From positions 1-64,000 of the forward strand of contig NZ_CAXBIB010000015.1 in NCBI RefSeq assembly GCF_963975745.1: DNA of 64,000 nucleotides, given 5' to 3'. Positions within the stretch are counted from its first letter, which is position 1. Every line of letters begins with the position of its first letter. This DNA comes from Parvibaculum sp963975745 (lineage in GTDB: Bacteria > Pseudomonadota > Alphaproteobacteria > Parvibaculales > Parvibaculaceae). Under the pieces are notes generated by a model that saw only the letters and a program-made list of their open reading frames with translations, had not been told where the DNA came from and made no database searches. Below are positions 33,541-42,581 of the stretch, in pieces. The translations under genes and the position numbers were made by a program.

Positions 33541-34333
33541 TCCGCGGATGGGCGAGGTTCAGCCCTTCAGGGAACCGCCGGCGTTCAATGCGCCGGGCGC
33601 CGTGCTGGCACTGCTGGCGGCCATTGTCGGCATTCATCTGCTGATCGAATGGCTGCCGTCCGAAGCACAGCGCGATGTGCTTTTTCTCTTTGCGCTGTTT
33701 CCTCTGCGCTATGCCGGCGGGGTGGAGGGCTTGCCGGGCGGGCTTGCCGCCGATTTCTTGACGCCCATCACCTATACATTTCTGCATGGGGGCTGGACAC
33801 ACCTGATCGTCAATTCGGTCTGGCTGCTCGCCTTCGGCGCGCCGATCGCCCGGCGTTTCGGCGCGGCGCGCTTCTTTGTCTTCTATTTCATCTGCGGTGC
33901 GGCCGGCGCGCTTCTTCATGTGGCGATCTATCCCGCCTCGCCGATACCGGTGGTCGGTGCGTCGGCTGCGATCTCGGGGTTGATGGGTGGCGCGGCCCGT
34001 TTCGTGTTTCTCGGTGACGGGCCGCTCGGCGCTCTCGGTGGGCAGGGGATCGGCGGCGCGCCGCGGCGCCGTGCCGGTATCCTCGCCTCGCTCACCGACA
34101 AGCGGACGCTGATCTTTGTCGGCGTCTGGATCGGCCTCAACTGGCTTTTCGGGGCGACGGCGCTCTCCGGCGCATTGGGCGTGACGGCACAAGTCGCCTG
34201 GGAAGCGCATCTCGGCGGCTTCCTGGCCGGTCTGCTGCTTTTCGGCCTGTTCGATCCGATCCGCTATTCGGCCTCGGGCGGTCCCGGCAATGTCGATTAC
34301 GGCGAGTGGCTGGGCAAGGATCGCGAGGAATAG
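33533..34333 (+). CDS. Rhomboid family intramembrane serine protease
   Basis: A 266-aa six-to-seven-helix membrane protein. The oxyanion His-Asn pair is His90/Asn94 (WTHLIVNSVW), the catalytic Ser144 in GASAAISG and the catalytic His226 in EAHLGGFLAG. It cleaves transmembrane substrates within the membrane; targets are unknown. The start ATG overlaps the HCCA-isomerase-like gene. An insert between the Ser and His helices (about residues 160-190) contains a basic loop. Confidence 0.92.
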   Translation: MADPRMGEVQPFREPPAFNAPGAVLALLAAIVGIHLLIEWLPSEAQRDVLFLFALFPLRYAGGVEGLPGGLAADFLTPITYTFLHGGWTHLIVNSVWLLAFGAPIARRFGAARFFVFYFICGAAGALLHVAIYPASPIPVVGASAAISGLMGGAARFVFLGDGPLGALGGQGIGGAPRRRAGILASLTDKRTLIFVGVWIGLNWLFGATALSGALGVTAQVAWEAHLGGFLAGLLLFGLFDPIRYSASGGPGNVDYGEWLGKDREE

Positions 34334-34417
34334 CGGCGGCAGTTGATTCTCGCGCTTCCGTAACCACATCAATAGCGTGGCCTTTGACGGGCGCAGATAT
34401 TCAGGAGGAGACCCCCC

Positions 34418-34750
34418 ATGAGCGACACATCAGCCCATTCGGAGCCGCATCCGGACACCTCGCAAGCCGATGGTGCGACGCCGGCATCCGGCCGCCGCGA
34501 TTTGTGGATGCGGCTGCTTTATATGGTCGTGTTCTGGTTTCTCGGCAATGTCGCCTTCTCGGTCGCCATTTTTCTCGGCGCCGTGCAATTCGTCGTCATT
34601 CTTGTGACGGGTGAGAAGAACGAGGAGTTGCGCGCCTTCAGCCGCAATCTCGTGCAATATGTCTGGGAATGCCTTGCCTTCGTGATTTTCGCCCGCGAGG
34701 ACAAGCCGTTTCCGCTCGGCAAGTTTCCGTCGGTCAGCGCCGACGGCTGA
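34418..34750 (+). CDS. DUF4389 family membrane protein
   Basis: A 110-aa protein: a disordered ~30-residue N-terminus, then two hydrophobic segments (LWMRLLYMVVFWFLGNVAFSVAIFLGAVQFVVILVTGEK) and the family hallmark LRAFSRNLVQYVWECLAFVIFAREDKPFPLG. DUF4389 has no known function. ATG at 34418 has a strong GGAGGAG. The end overlaps by 17 bp the stop region of the convergent TetR gene. Confidence 0.88.
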   Translation: MSDTSAHSEPHPDTSQADGATPASGRRDLWMRLLYMVVFWFLGNVAFSVAIFLGAVQFVVILVTGEKNEELRAFSRNLVQYVWECLAFVIFAREDKPFPLGKFPSVSADG

Positions 34751-35417
34751 AGCCTTCGTATTTTGCCAGGCCCTTTGGCGTCAGCAGGCCGCGCAGGATG
34801 GCGCCGGCCGTGACGCCAAAGCGTCTTTCGGCGGCCTCGGCGCTCAGGTGAAAGCCCGCGAGTTCGAGGCTGCACAATCCGTGCACCGTCGCCCAGAGCG
34901 CGTCGGCGATGACAGCCGGATCGGCGTCGGCCGACATGCTGCCCTCCGCGATGCAGGCCTCGATCGCATCCAGCAGGTTCTGATATGACGGGTGGCGCGC
35001 GATGCTGCGTGCCGCCGGTTCGTTCGGCGCAGGTTCGTTGTGGCGCAGCGCGGCCGGAACCGGCAATGTCGCGCTGATCATCAGCGCATAGTAGGACGGG
35101 TTCTTCAGTGCGAAGTCGCGATAGGCACGCGAGAGATTGGCGAGCCAGAGGATCGGCTCGGGATCGCGGGGCACCGCCTGTTGTGCGGCCGCCAGGCGAT
35201 CAAAGGCTTCCTCGAACAATGCCGTGATCAGACCTTCCTTGCCGCCAAAGGCCGTGTAGACCGCCATCGTCGAGGCGCCGACTTTCGTCGCCAGCTTGCG
35301 CAGCGAAATTGCATCCGGCCCGCCATGCATCAGCATCTCGCTCGCAGCGTCCAGCAGGGCGTCGCGTTGGGCGTTGCGGCGGTTTTCGGCGGAGCTCGAT
35401 GTTGTTTCGGCGTTCAT
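34734..35417 (-). CDS. TetR/AcrR family transcriptional regulator
   Basis: A 227-aa TetR repressor with the HTH at about residues 18-65 (DALLDAASEMLMHGGPDAISLRKLATKVGASTMAVYTAFGGKEGL) and a WHG-type C-terminal ligand domain (LWATVHGLCSLELAG). It is divergent from the carotenoid oxygenase gene; a perfect palindrome and a repeat half-site lie between (35460-35487). Probably represses the oxygenase gene and itself, released by a hydrophobic ligand. Confidence 0.92.
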   Translation of the reverse strand: MNAETTSSSAENRRNAQRDALLDAASEMLMHGGPDAISLRKLATKVGASTMAVYTAFGGKEGLITALFEEAFDRLAAAQQAVPRDPEPILWLANLSRAYRDFALKNPSYYALMISATLPVPAALRHNEPAPNEPAARSIARHPSYQNLLDAIEACIAEGSMSADADPAVIADALWATVHGLCSLELAGFHLSAEAAERRFGVTAGAILRGLLTPKGLAKYEGFSRRR

Positions 35418-35459
35418 GCGTTTCTCTATCGGGCAGGCTTGACCTTCTGTCCAGCGCTA

Positions 35460-35487
35460 ACTATAACACCACTATAACAGTGTTATA
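35460..35487. promoter_or_regulatory. Probable TetR operator
   Basis: Perfect palindrome TATAACAGTGTTATA (35473-35487), preceded by another ACTATAACA at 35460-35468 that repeats its left half 11 bp upstream. It lies between the two start codons (35417 and 35524), where a TetR-type repressor would block both promoters. Confidence 0.75.
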
Positions 35488-35523
35488 ATTCTGGCATGCT
35501 GCCAGATCCGGGAGGAGCGCACA

Positions 35524-36951
35524 ATGTCCAAGCCCTATCCGAACAATCCATTCCTGCAGGCCAATTTCGCGCCTGTGATGGCCGAGTGCGATGCGCCGGA
35601 GCTCGTCGTTCACGGCGAATTGCCGGCGACGCTTGCCGGTACGCTTTACCGCAACGGTCCCAATCCGATGTATCCGCCGAGCGGCCATCAGCATCACTGG
35701 TTTCTCGGTGAGGGCATGATCCACGCCGTTCATGTCGAGAACGGCAAGGCCAGCTATCGCAACCGCTGGGTGCGGACCGCGCAGTACGAGGCGCAACGCA
35801 AGGCGGGCGAGCGTCTGCTGTCCACTGCCTTTGGCGAGCCGCCACGGCCGGGCGGCGAACAGATCAAACACAATGTCGCCAACACCAATGTCGTCTGGCA
35901 TGCCGGCAAGCTGCTGGCGCTGGACGAAGGCAGTTCACCTGTCGCGATGGATGGCGACACGCTGGAGACCAGCGGCCCATGGACCTTCGAAGGAAAATAT
36001 CTGGGGCCGATGACGGCGCATCCGAAGTTCGATCCGAAAACCGGCGAGATGCTTTTCTTCGGCTACATGGCGGCGGGGCCGGGATCGCCCGACATTTCCT
36101 ACCAGGTCGTCGATGCGTCCGGAAAGCTGACGCGCAGCGAGACCTTCAAGGCGCCCTATGCCAGCATGGTCCACGACTTCATCACGACCGACGAACATGT
36201 GATCTTTCCGATCTTTCCGGCGACGATCGATGTCGAGCGCATCATGAAGGGCGGGCCGGTGATCGCTTGGGATCCGGATGCCGGCACGCATATCGGCATC
36301 ATGGCGCGCAATGCGGGCACCGATACAATCCGCTGGTTCAAGGGCGAGCCCTGTTATGTCTATCACCCGATGAACGCCTATACGACGCATGAAGGCGGGC
36401 GCACGCGCGTCGTTGCCGACATGATGAAGTACAGCCGCGTGCCGCTCTTCCCGAGCGCCGACGGCAAGAAGGCGCCGCCCAGCCTCAGCGACGAGCAAGG
36501 TCAGCTGGTGCGCTGGACGTTCGATCTCGACAGCAATTCGGACAGCTACAGCGAAGAAGCGCTAACGGATCTCGGCGGCGAGTTTCCGCGTCTCGACGAA
36601 CGCTTCGCCGGACTCGGTTACCGGCACGGCTACTACGCGGCGACGAAACGTCCGCCCGAGCCGGGATCGTCGTTCGATACTTTCGTCCATATCGATCTGT
36701 CGAACGGCAAGCGGCGCGAATGGGAACCGGGTGCCGGCAAGTATGTGCATGAGCCGGTTTTCGTGCCGCGCAAGGAAGGCGCGGCAGAGGGCGACGGCTT
36801 CCTTGTGTCGCTGGTCTACGACACGGCGCGCAATCTCAGCGATTTCGTGGTGCTCGACACCGACGATCTTTCGAAGGGTCCGATCGCACGTGTCGAGATG
36901 CCGACGCGCGTGCCTTACGGCTTTCATGGCAACTGGCGGAATGCCAACTGA
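35524..36951 (+). CDS. Carotenoid oxygenase family protein (Fe(II) dioxygenase)
   Basis: A 475-aa seven-bladed propeller enzyme of the carotenoid/lignostilbene cleavage oxygenase family. The four iron-binding histidines are His166 (AHPKFD), His217 (VHDFIT), His281 (YHPMNAY) and His468 (GFHGNW). The substrate may be a stilbene, phenylpropene or apocarotenoid; no carotenoid synthesis genes are in the window. The start follows GGAGGAG. Regulated by the divergent TetR gene. Confidence 0.92.
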   Translation: MSKPYPNNPFLQANFAPVMAECDAPELVVHGELPATLAGTLYRNGPNPMYPPSGHQHHWFLGEGMIHAVHVENGKASYRNRWVRTAQYEAQRKAGERLLSTAFGEPPRPGGEQIKHNVANTNVVWHAGKLLALDEGSSPVAMDGDTLETSGPWTFEGKYLGPMTAHPKFDPKTGEMLFFGYMAAGPGSPDISYQVVDASGKLTRSETFKAPYASMVHDFITTDEHVIFPIFPATIDVERIMKGGPVIAWDPDAGTHIGIMARNAGTDTIRWFKGEPCYVYHPMNAYTTHEGGRTRVVADMMKYSRVPLFPSADGKKAPPSLSDEQGQLVRWTFDLDSNSDSYSEEALTDLGGEFPRLDERFAGLGYRHGYYAATKRPPEPGSSFDTFVHIDLSNGKRREWEPGAGKYVHEPVFVPRKEGAAEGDGFLVSLVYDTARNLSDFVVLDTDDLSKGPIARVEMPTRVPYGFHGNWRNAN

Positions 36952-36979
36952 GGCGGTTTATCTCCGCTTTTGGCAGCGA

Positions 36980-37116
36980 CTGTCATCGAACTGTCAAAAA
37001 AACTGTCACAAACTGGATCGGGGCGCTGACAGATGAGGTTTCGGAGGCGGGGATAAGTCGCACTTATCCCCGGCTTCGATATTGCGGCGCAAAAAATGCC
37101 CGCAAGTTATCCCCGG
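36980..37116. repeat. Dispersed CTGTCA repeat, copy B
   Basis: Intergenic copy between the carotenoid oxygenase and the convergent GDYXXLXY gene. CTGTCA starts at 36980, 36991 and 37003, with an extra TGACAG at 37027. A palindrome of GGGGATAAGT (37049-37058) and ACTTATCCCC (37062-37071) follows, with another AAGTTATCCCCGG at 37104-37116. It shares the hexamer array and the -TCCCC arms with copies A and C but lacks the poly-C run. Confidence 0.7.
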
Positions 37117-37141
37117 TCCAAAGACGGGTGCGGCATCCGAA

Positions 37142-37738
37142 TCAGAAAACCGGTTCCTCGTAGACCGGCGCGCCGTCGATGCGCAGCTGCTTGATGGCGG
37201 GTGTGCCGTCCTTCCCGAGGGCGACATCGACGGTGAGCTTGCCGTCGTTGCGGATATTCTCGAGTTCGCGGCCTTCGCCTTCAGGAACGAAATAGCTCTC
37301 GATGCCGTAATCGACTCCGACCGTGCCGCAATTGGGGCAGGGGATGGAATCCCTTTCGGGAATGCCGGTGGGGCGGGTTTCACCGACGATGCTGTTGACC
37401 CGGCCGCGGATGACGAGGTGGCCCTCCTGCGGTTCGCGCGGCGCGCGCCAGATCGCGACCGCATCCCATGTTGCGCCATCCGGCGCGAGCTCGACGAAGA
37501 TATCGTCGCCATATGCGAATTCATCGTCGCCGCCGAGTTCGGCGATGTGGAGACGCGAAATGTCGTAGTTGAGAATGACATAGTCGCCACGGAAGATGTC
37601 GCGCGGATCGACAGGCGCCGTCCTGAGCGTGACGACGTCTCCGGAGCGAAGCAGCGAGACGCGGTCCCAGACCATGGCGCCGAGAAAGAGCGACTGGCCG
37701 ATCAGGAGGGCGATGACGGCGAGCGCGAAGCGGTTCAT
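37142..37738 (-). CDS. GDYXXLXY domain protein
   Basis: A 198-aa protein with one N-terminal membrane or signal segment (about residues 5-25) and the GDYXXLXY signature RGDYVILNYDIS near residues 50-61. Family proteins are encoded next to DUF2157 membrane proteins and are of unknown function; a CPNC pair (IPCPNCGTVG) could bind metal or form a disulphide. Its start overlaps the DUF2157 stop by 4 bp, so the two are co-translated. Confidence 0.85.
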   Translation of the reverse strand: MNRFALAVIALLIGQSLFLGAMVWDRVSLLRSGDVVTLRTAPVDPRDIFRGDYVILNYDISRLHIAELGGDDEFAYGDDIFVELAPDGATWDAVAIWRAPREPQEGHLVIRGRVNSIVGETRPTGIPERDSIPCPNCGTVGVDYGIESYFVPEGEGRELENIRNDGKLTVDVALGKDGTPAIKQLRIDGAPVYEEPVF

Positions 37739-39024
37739 GCGGCCCCTCCTTCCGCCTGTCTTACAAGACGGCGGCGCATGCGCTCCATGATCAGGGCGCC
37801 GGCGATCAGCAGTACGCCTCCCAGCGCGAAGAAGAGCGCCGTGTCGAGCAGCGTGTTCAGGGTCTCGAAATAGAGGTAGAGGACTTCCGCGCCGAAGGCG
37901 ACGAAGCCGAAATTGACCGCAAAGCGGGACTCGTGTGCCGTGCCGTAGGCAACAAGCCAGGCGGCGAGGGCGAGGAAGAGCGCCGCATAGACCCAGGGCA
38001 CCAGCGCGGGCGCAGCGCTGTCGAGCGCGGGAAAGGCGAGCGAGGCTAGGGCGAGGGTGGCGATGCCGGCCGCGTGACGGAGCTCCAGCAGACCGCGTGC
38101 GACAGCGAGCGCCGCGAGGACGGCAACCAACCCGAGCATGGCAAGAAGCAGGGGTGCATAGAGGACGGCGTTTTCGCCGAGCACACGATCGGGGTTCAAC
38201 TGCCAGGTCCAGAAGAGAACGAAGGCGATGACGATCGCATAGGCGCCGGCGGCGGTGGCGAAGCGCGGCGCGCGGCCCGCGAAGAAAAGGGCCGCAAGCC
38301 AAATGGCCAAGGCCTCGAGGAGATAGAACAGGATGAGCCACGCCGCGTCGACGCGAAAGCTCTCCGCGATGGCGGGCCCCCATATCGCCTGCCAGACGAA
38401 GCCGGCGATGAGCGCGAGATGGAAGCCCGGCAGCCATGACAGGCGAAGCGAAAGCGCAAAGGCTGCCGCCCATGGCAACCAGAAGGCCCAGTGAGGCGTC
38501 GTTTCTTCGAGACTGAGGGTGAAGCCCGTCCAGATCACCGCAAGGAGGATGCCGAGCGCCAGGGCCGGGCGGGAGGGGAGAAGCCAAGCGGCCGCGAGCG
38601 CGGCGATGCACCAGGCGAGCACGCCGCCCGGATCGTTGGTGACGATGTGATAGATCTGCGCGATCAGCATGATGCCGCCGCCGAACAGGCCGAGGCCGAT
38701 CAGGACGGCGGCCTGCGCGAAGGCGGGATGGCCGCGCCGTTCAAGCGGGATTGCCGCGAGCCAGGCGACCCACATGCCGCCGAAGATCATGACGAGTTTG
38801 GCGAGCTTCGAAATCTCCGCCCAGTTGGCCGCGACGAAGCTCATCACCGCGAAACCGATCAGCACCGCGCCGAGGATGGCGAGGATGGCGGGCATGCGCC
38901 GGGCGGTGGGGCGCTCCTCCGCCGATTTCAGGATCGCTTCGGCATTGGCGGCCGTCACCCAGCCGCGCTCGATCCAGAGGTCGAGATCGCGCTTCAACCG
39001 GTTCAGATAGGCGCGTTGCCACAT
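37735..39024 (-). CDS. DUF2157 family multi-pass membrane protein
   Basis: A 429-aa integral membrane protein with about ten to twelve hydrophobic segments after a soluble ~45-residue N-terminal helix region (DUF2157: LKRDLDLWIERGWVTAANAEAILK). Partner of the GDYXXLXY protein. Function of the pair is unknown. Overlaps the downstream gene by 4 bp. Confidence 0.87.
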   Translation of the reverse strand: MWQRAYLNRLKRDLDLWIERGWVTAANAEAILKSAEERPTARRMPAILAILGAVLIGFAVMSFVAANWAEISKLAKLVMIFGGMWVAWLAAIPLERRGHPAFAQAAVLIGLGLFGGGIMLIAQIYHIVTNDPGGVLAWCIAALAAAWLLPSRPALALGILLAVIWTGFTLSLEETTPHWAFWLPWAAAFALSLRLSWLPGFHLALIAGFVWQAIWGPAIAESFRVDAAWLILFYLLEALAIWLAALFFAGRAPRFATAAGAYAIVIAFVLFWTWQLNPDRVLGENAVLYAPLLLAMLGLVAVLAALAVARGLLELRHAAGIATLALASLAFPALDSAAPALVPWVYAALFLALAAWLVAYGTAHESRFAVNFGFVAFGAEVLYLYFETLNTLLDTALFFALGGVLLIAGALIMERMRRRLVRQAEGGAA

Positions 39025-39263
39025 GGCGGGGAAGCCGGATTGCTGTTGCGGAGGGCCGAAGGAAGACTCGGAAAACGCACATTCTGTATGCGGGCAGTAT
39101 CCGGGCGGCGGGCCGGCAAGTCAAAGCATCGGCCTTACGTCGCGGATTCCTTCCGTTTTTTCACATCGACTTGCCGGATGCGGCGGAATGTCGCATCATT
39201 CGGGCCGAGGCATTTGCCTGCGGTCGCGGCCTCGACGGCCGGACATGACAGGGAGGGTACGCC

Positions 39264-39692
39264 ATGAATGTTGCTGCAATTCTCAAGGCCAAGGGCTCGG
39301 AGGTCGTGACGGTCGATCCGGCTACGACGCTGGGCGAGGTTACGACATTGCTCAGCGAGCGTCGCATTGGTGCCGTCGTGGTGCTGCAGGACCGCAAAGT
39401 CGTCGGCATCGTCTCGGAGCGCGATGTGGTCAAGACGATTGCGCGGATCGGCGCGTCGGCGCTGACGACGCCTGTCCGCGAGGCCATGACATCACGCATC
39501 ATCACCTGCGGCCTCAACGATTCAATCGACGAGCTGATGGATTCGATGACCGCGGGACGTTTCCGTCATCTTCCGGTGATCGAGAATGGCGAACTGGCCG
39601 GGATCGTCTCGATCGGCGACGTGGTGAAGCACCGGATCGCCGAGACGGTGATGGAGACCGAAGCGCTGAAGCTCTACATCGCCAACGGCTGA
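39264..39692 (+). CDS. CBS-domain-pair protein
   Basis: A 142-aa standalone protein with two CBS motifs (a Bateman module; ILKAKGSEVVTVDPATTLGEVTTLLSERRIGAVVVL and VREAMTSRIITCGLNDSIDELMDSMTAGRFRHLPVI). These modules bind adenosyl nucleotides and act as energy sensors; the output is unknown. ATG at 39264 follows GGGAGGG. Small single-gene unit between divergent and convergent genes. Confidence 0.93.
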   Translation: MNVAAILKAKGSEVVTVDPATTLGEVTTLLSERRIGAVVVLQDRKVVGIVSERDVVKTIARIGASALTTPVREAMTSRIITCGLNDSIDELMDSMTAGRFRHLPVIENGELAGIVSIGDVVKHRIAETVMETEALKLYIANG

Positions 39693-39711
39693 CGACGCTC
39701 CAAACACTCTC

Positions 39712-40785
39712 CTACCGCATCAGTTCGATCGTCTCATTGATTTGCGGAATCGCTTCTTCGGCTGCCTCTTCGCCGAGCCGGATCAGTTCGTCCGCATGGT
39801 CGAAGTCGAGCAGGCTCAGATGTCCGACTTTCGGTGCAATCATGACATCCGGCGGGTCGCCCGCCATGCGCATACGCGCCAGGCGGTCCTGCACGATGTT
39901 CAGCGAGGCGAGCATGACGCTCGCGATGCCGGGTTCGCGCCGCTTGCCGCCGATGACGCGGCGCATCAGTTCGCGCTCGGGCGAGCGCTTCCAGCGGAGA
40001 TTGCCAAGGTGCTTGCGGATACGCTCGGCAACGGCGGGTGAAGCGGTGCCCTCCAGCATTTCTGTCTCCACCTCGGCTTCGGCCTCTTCTTCCTGCTCTT
40101 CCTCCATTCGCTCTTCCAGTTCACGAAAGATGTCGTCTTCGGGCATGATGGGTGCGGAAGTGCGGATGTAGCCGGGGAAGGCCGTTTCGTGCGCACGGCG
40201 GCGGGCGGCCGGATCGAAGGGATCGTTGTTCAGATTGACGGCGATGACGACACGAGCGCCGAGGGCGCGGGCGACCGAAACAGGCACCGGGTTCACGAGC
40301 GCACCGTCGATGAGCCAGCGGCCATCGACAGCGACGGGCGCGAAGACGCCGGGCAGCGCGTAGGAGGCCCGGATCGCCTGGATGAGGTTGCCGTGATGAA
40401 GCCAGAGTTCGTGACCGGTGGTGAGTTCGGTTGCGACGCTGACGAAGCGTCTTCCGAGATTCTCGATGTCGATGTCGGAAAGATGTTCCTGCATCAGTTC
40501 GGCGAGCTTGGCGTCACCGATGAGGCCGGAGGACCGGAAGCGGAAATCGAGAAGGGAGAGCATGCGCCGCCGGGTCAGCGAGCGCGCGAATTCTTCCAGC
40601 GGCGGGAGCTTGCCCGCCACGTGACAACCACCGACCAGCGCTCCGATGGACGTGCCGGAGATGATGTCGGCCTCGATGCCGGCGCGCGTCAGCGCGTTCA
40701 GGACGCCGATATGCGTCCATCCTCGCGCCACGCCGGCGCCCAGTGCGATGCCGATTTTCGGACGAGACATGCGAAGCTGCTTCAT
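39712..40785 (-). CDS. Patatin-like phospholipase
   Basis: A 357-aa patatin-family lipid acyl hydrolase with a Ser-Asp dyad: oxyanion loop GAGVARGWTHIG (residues 16-27), Ser46 in GTSIG and Asp160 in DGALVNPVP. The C-terminal part has a Glu-rich stretch (EELEERMEEEQEEEAEAEVETE). It likely hydrolyses phospholipid or wax esters in the cytoplasm or at the membrane. ATG at 40785 is preferred; ATG at 40770 or GTG at 40797 remain possible. Confidence 0.9.
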   Translation of the reverse strand: MKQLRMSRPKIGIALGAGVARGWTHIGVLNALTRAGIEADIISGTSIGALVGGCHVAGKLPPLEEFARSLTRRRMLSLLDFRFRSSGLIGDAKLAELMQEHLSDIDIENLGRRFVSVATELTTGHELWLHHGNLIQAIRASYALPGVFAPVAVDGRWLIDGALVNPVPVSVARALGARVVIAVNLNNDPFDPAARRRAHETAFPGYIRTSAPIMPEDDIFRELEERMEEEQEEEAEAEVETEMLEGTASPAVAERIRKHLGNLRWKRSPERELMRRVIGGKRREPGIASVMLASLNIVQDRLARMRMAGDPPDVMIAPKVGHLSLLDFDHADELIRLGEEAAEEAIPQINETIELMR

Positions 40786-40898
40786 CAATTGCGACACTCA
40801 AGACAATGCAACAATGCCGCCCCGCTTGCCAGACGTCACGGCATCGGACGACACGGCGCCTTGTGTGGACGTCAAATGTGACGGAATTCGAGCGTCGC

Positions 40899-41339
40899 TC
40901 AGCCGTGACCGTGGGGGGAGAGCTTCGCAGCGCCAACAGGTTCGAGCTTGCCGGGCTCGCCTGCCGGCACGCGCCGGTAGAAACAGGAGCGGTAGCCGAC
41001 ATGGCAGCAGCCGCCATCGCCCGCGACGTCAACCTTCAGCCAGACCGTGTCCTGGTCGCAGTCGGTACGGAGTTCGACCACGGTCTGAATCTGGCCGGAG
41101 GTGTCACCCTTGTGCCAGAGCTCGCCCCGCGAACGGCTCCAGTACCAGGCCTCGCCGGTCTCGATGGTGCGGGCCAGCGCCTCGGCGTTCATCCATGCGA
41201 CCATCAGAAGTTCGCCGGTCGTCGCGTCCGTCGTCACGGCGGTGATGAGGCCGTCGCGATCGAATTTCGGCGCGAAGGCCGTGCCTTCCTCGATTTCCTG
41301 GGCGGTGCCGCGCGGGGCGAAGGGGGATGTGCCTGTCAT
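40899..41339 (-). CDS. hisI: Phosphoribosyl-AMP cyclohydrolase
   Basis: A 146-aa HisI enzyme (histidine synthesis, opening the adenine ring of PR-AMP). The motif MNAEALARTIETGEAWYWSRSRGELWHKGDTSG is intact, and the Zn-binding Cys/Asp/Cys-Cys-His motifs are in DCDQDTVWLKVDVAGDGGCCHVGYRSCFYR. Monofunctional: no HisE domain. It follows folE on the same strand, separated by the terminator at 41386. Confidence 0.94.
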   Translation of the reverse strand: MTGTSPFAPRGTAQEIEEGTAFAPKFDRDGLITAVTTDATTGELLMVAWMNAEALARTIETGEAWYWSRSRGELWHKGDTSGQIQTVVELRTDCDQDTVWLKVDVAGDGGCCHVGYRSCFYRRVPAGEPGKLEPVGAAKLSPHGHG

Positions 41340-41385
41340 GACGTCGTTCCAGATTTCATTGGCCAGATTTCATCTGGCTGAATTG

Positions 41386-41422
41386 AAAAGGCCCCGCCAT
41401 TCAGATGAAGGCGGGGCCTTTT
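41386..41422. terminator. Bidirectional terminator after folE
   Basis: AAAAGGCCCCGCC (41386-41398) and GGCGGGGCCTTTT (41410-41422) are perfectly complementary around an 11-nt loop, with A and T tracts on both sides. It lies downstream of folE (stop at 41447, minus strand) and before hisI, so hisI may have its own promoter. Confidence 0.93.
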
Positions 41423-41446
41423 GTCAAAGCACTTGGCTTGTAAGGC

Positions 41447-42082
41447 TCAATATCCGCGAATCATCTGCATGAAACGGGCTTCCATCCGCGGATCGTCGCG
41501 GAAGACGCCGGTGAACTGCGTGGTGATGGTGGCGACATCCGGCTTCTTGATGCCGCGCGTCGTCATGCATTGATGCTTCGCCTCGATCAGGATGGCGACG
41601 CCCTGGGGCTGCAGCGCGGCATTGATCGTGTCGGCGATCTGCGCGGTCATGGTTTCCTGCGTCTGCAGGCGGCGGGCGAAGATCTCGATGACACGGGCGA
41701 GCTTCGAAATGCCGACGACCTTCTTGGTCGGCACATAGGCGATATGCGCGCGGCCGAGGATGGCGACCATGTGATGCTCGCAATGCGACTCGATGTTGAT
41801 GTCGCGCAGCATCACCATGTCGTTGTAACCCTCGACTTCCTCGAAGGTGCGGGTCAGTTCCTTGTAGGGGTCGACATTGTAGCCCTCGAAGAACTCTTCA
41901 TAGGCTCGCACGACGCGGCCGGGCGTGTCGATCAGGCCTTCGCGATCGGGATTGTCGCCAGCCCAGGCGATAAGGGTGCGGACGGCCGCCTCGGCCTCCT
42001 CGCGGCTCGGCTTGGTGACCACTGCCAGGCGGTCGTCATCCGTCCGGGCGCGAAGCCCGTCAACTACAGCATTCATGTCCAT
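41447..42082 (-). CDS. folE: GTP cyclohydrolase I
   Basis: A 211-aa FolE, the first enzyme of tetrahydrofolate (and pterin) synthesis. Motifs: SHCEHHMVAILGRAHIAYVP with the Zn-binding Cys and His residues, KVVGISKLARVIEIFARRLQTQE, and the closing CMTTRGIKK. Type IA with Zn ligand Cys in HQCMTTRG. No operon partner beyond the downstream hisI. The start at ATG 42082 (or 42076) follows a GAGATT-like site. Confidence 0.96.
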   Translation of the reverse strand: MDMNAVVDGLRARTDDDRLAVVTKPSREEAEAAVRTLIAWAGDNPDREGLIDTPGRVVRAYEEFFEGYNVDPYKELTRTFEEVEGYNDMVMLRDINIESHCEHHMVAILGRAHIAYVPTKKVVGISKLARVIEIFARRLQTQETMTAQIADTINAALQPQGVAILIEAKHQCMTTRGIKKPDVATITTQFTGVFRDDPRMEARFMQMIRGY

Positions 42083-42581
42083 TCGACCAATCTCGTTAGG
42101 GGTTTCCCGACCGTCTTCCCTCTACGCAGAGGGCGGGCTGCCGGTTCAAGTCACAGGCCGATTTCCTGAGGAAAGCTGCCTATTTTGCCCATCAAGCACG
42201 GGGTCTTATGCCATGCTGAAGTTGATGTGACATCGTCTCAACCATGCATATAGCCTTGCAGAAACGGCCTATCAAGGGTGGCCGAACACCGCAGCGGCGC
42301 AAAATGCAGGGGCCAGTGCCGGGTTATTGGTTAATTCTTAAAGGCTTGCCGGGCAGGATAGGGTCGCCTAATAAAGGCGACGAAACGCCGGGCAACCGGC
42401 ATGCGATTCGCGGATTCCGGAGCTTTCAGGATCATGGTTCGCCTGACGACATGTTGTCGAACTTCGCCGACCACGGGTGGCACCACCACCCGTTGCGCGA
42501 CCGGCTGCCCGGTCGCCTGAGGCCCGTCTTCGCGCGGGCCCGCCAAGCGAAGCCCCTGACGACGACATCAAGGCCCGATCC
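42083..42581. promoter_or_regulatory. 499-bp divergent region with three tandem stem-loops before cysS
   Basis: Between folE (minus) and cysS (plus). A small hairpin CCCTCT-ACGC-AGAGGG lies at 42118-42133. Closer to cysS come three consecutive stem-loops: CGGGTGG/CCACCCG (42474-42492), GCGACCGG-CTGC-CCGGTCGC (42497-42516) and GGCCCG/CGGGCC (42521-42540). They fall 42-108 bp before the cysS start. They may form a structured 5' leader; no U-tract follows. Other open frames across the region lack start context. Confidence 0.5.

Noticed and set aside
42100..42175. tRNA-like T-loop sequence GGTTCAAGTC near folE
   Set aside because: No cloverleaf can be drawn from the surrounding bases; only a loop-like string matches.
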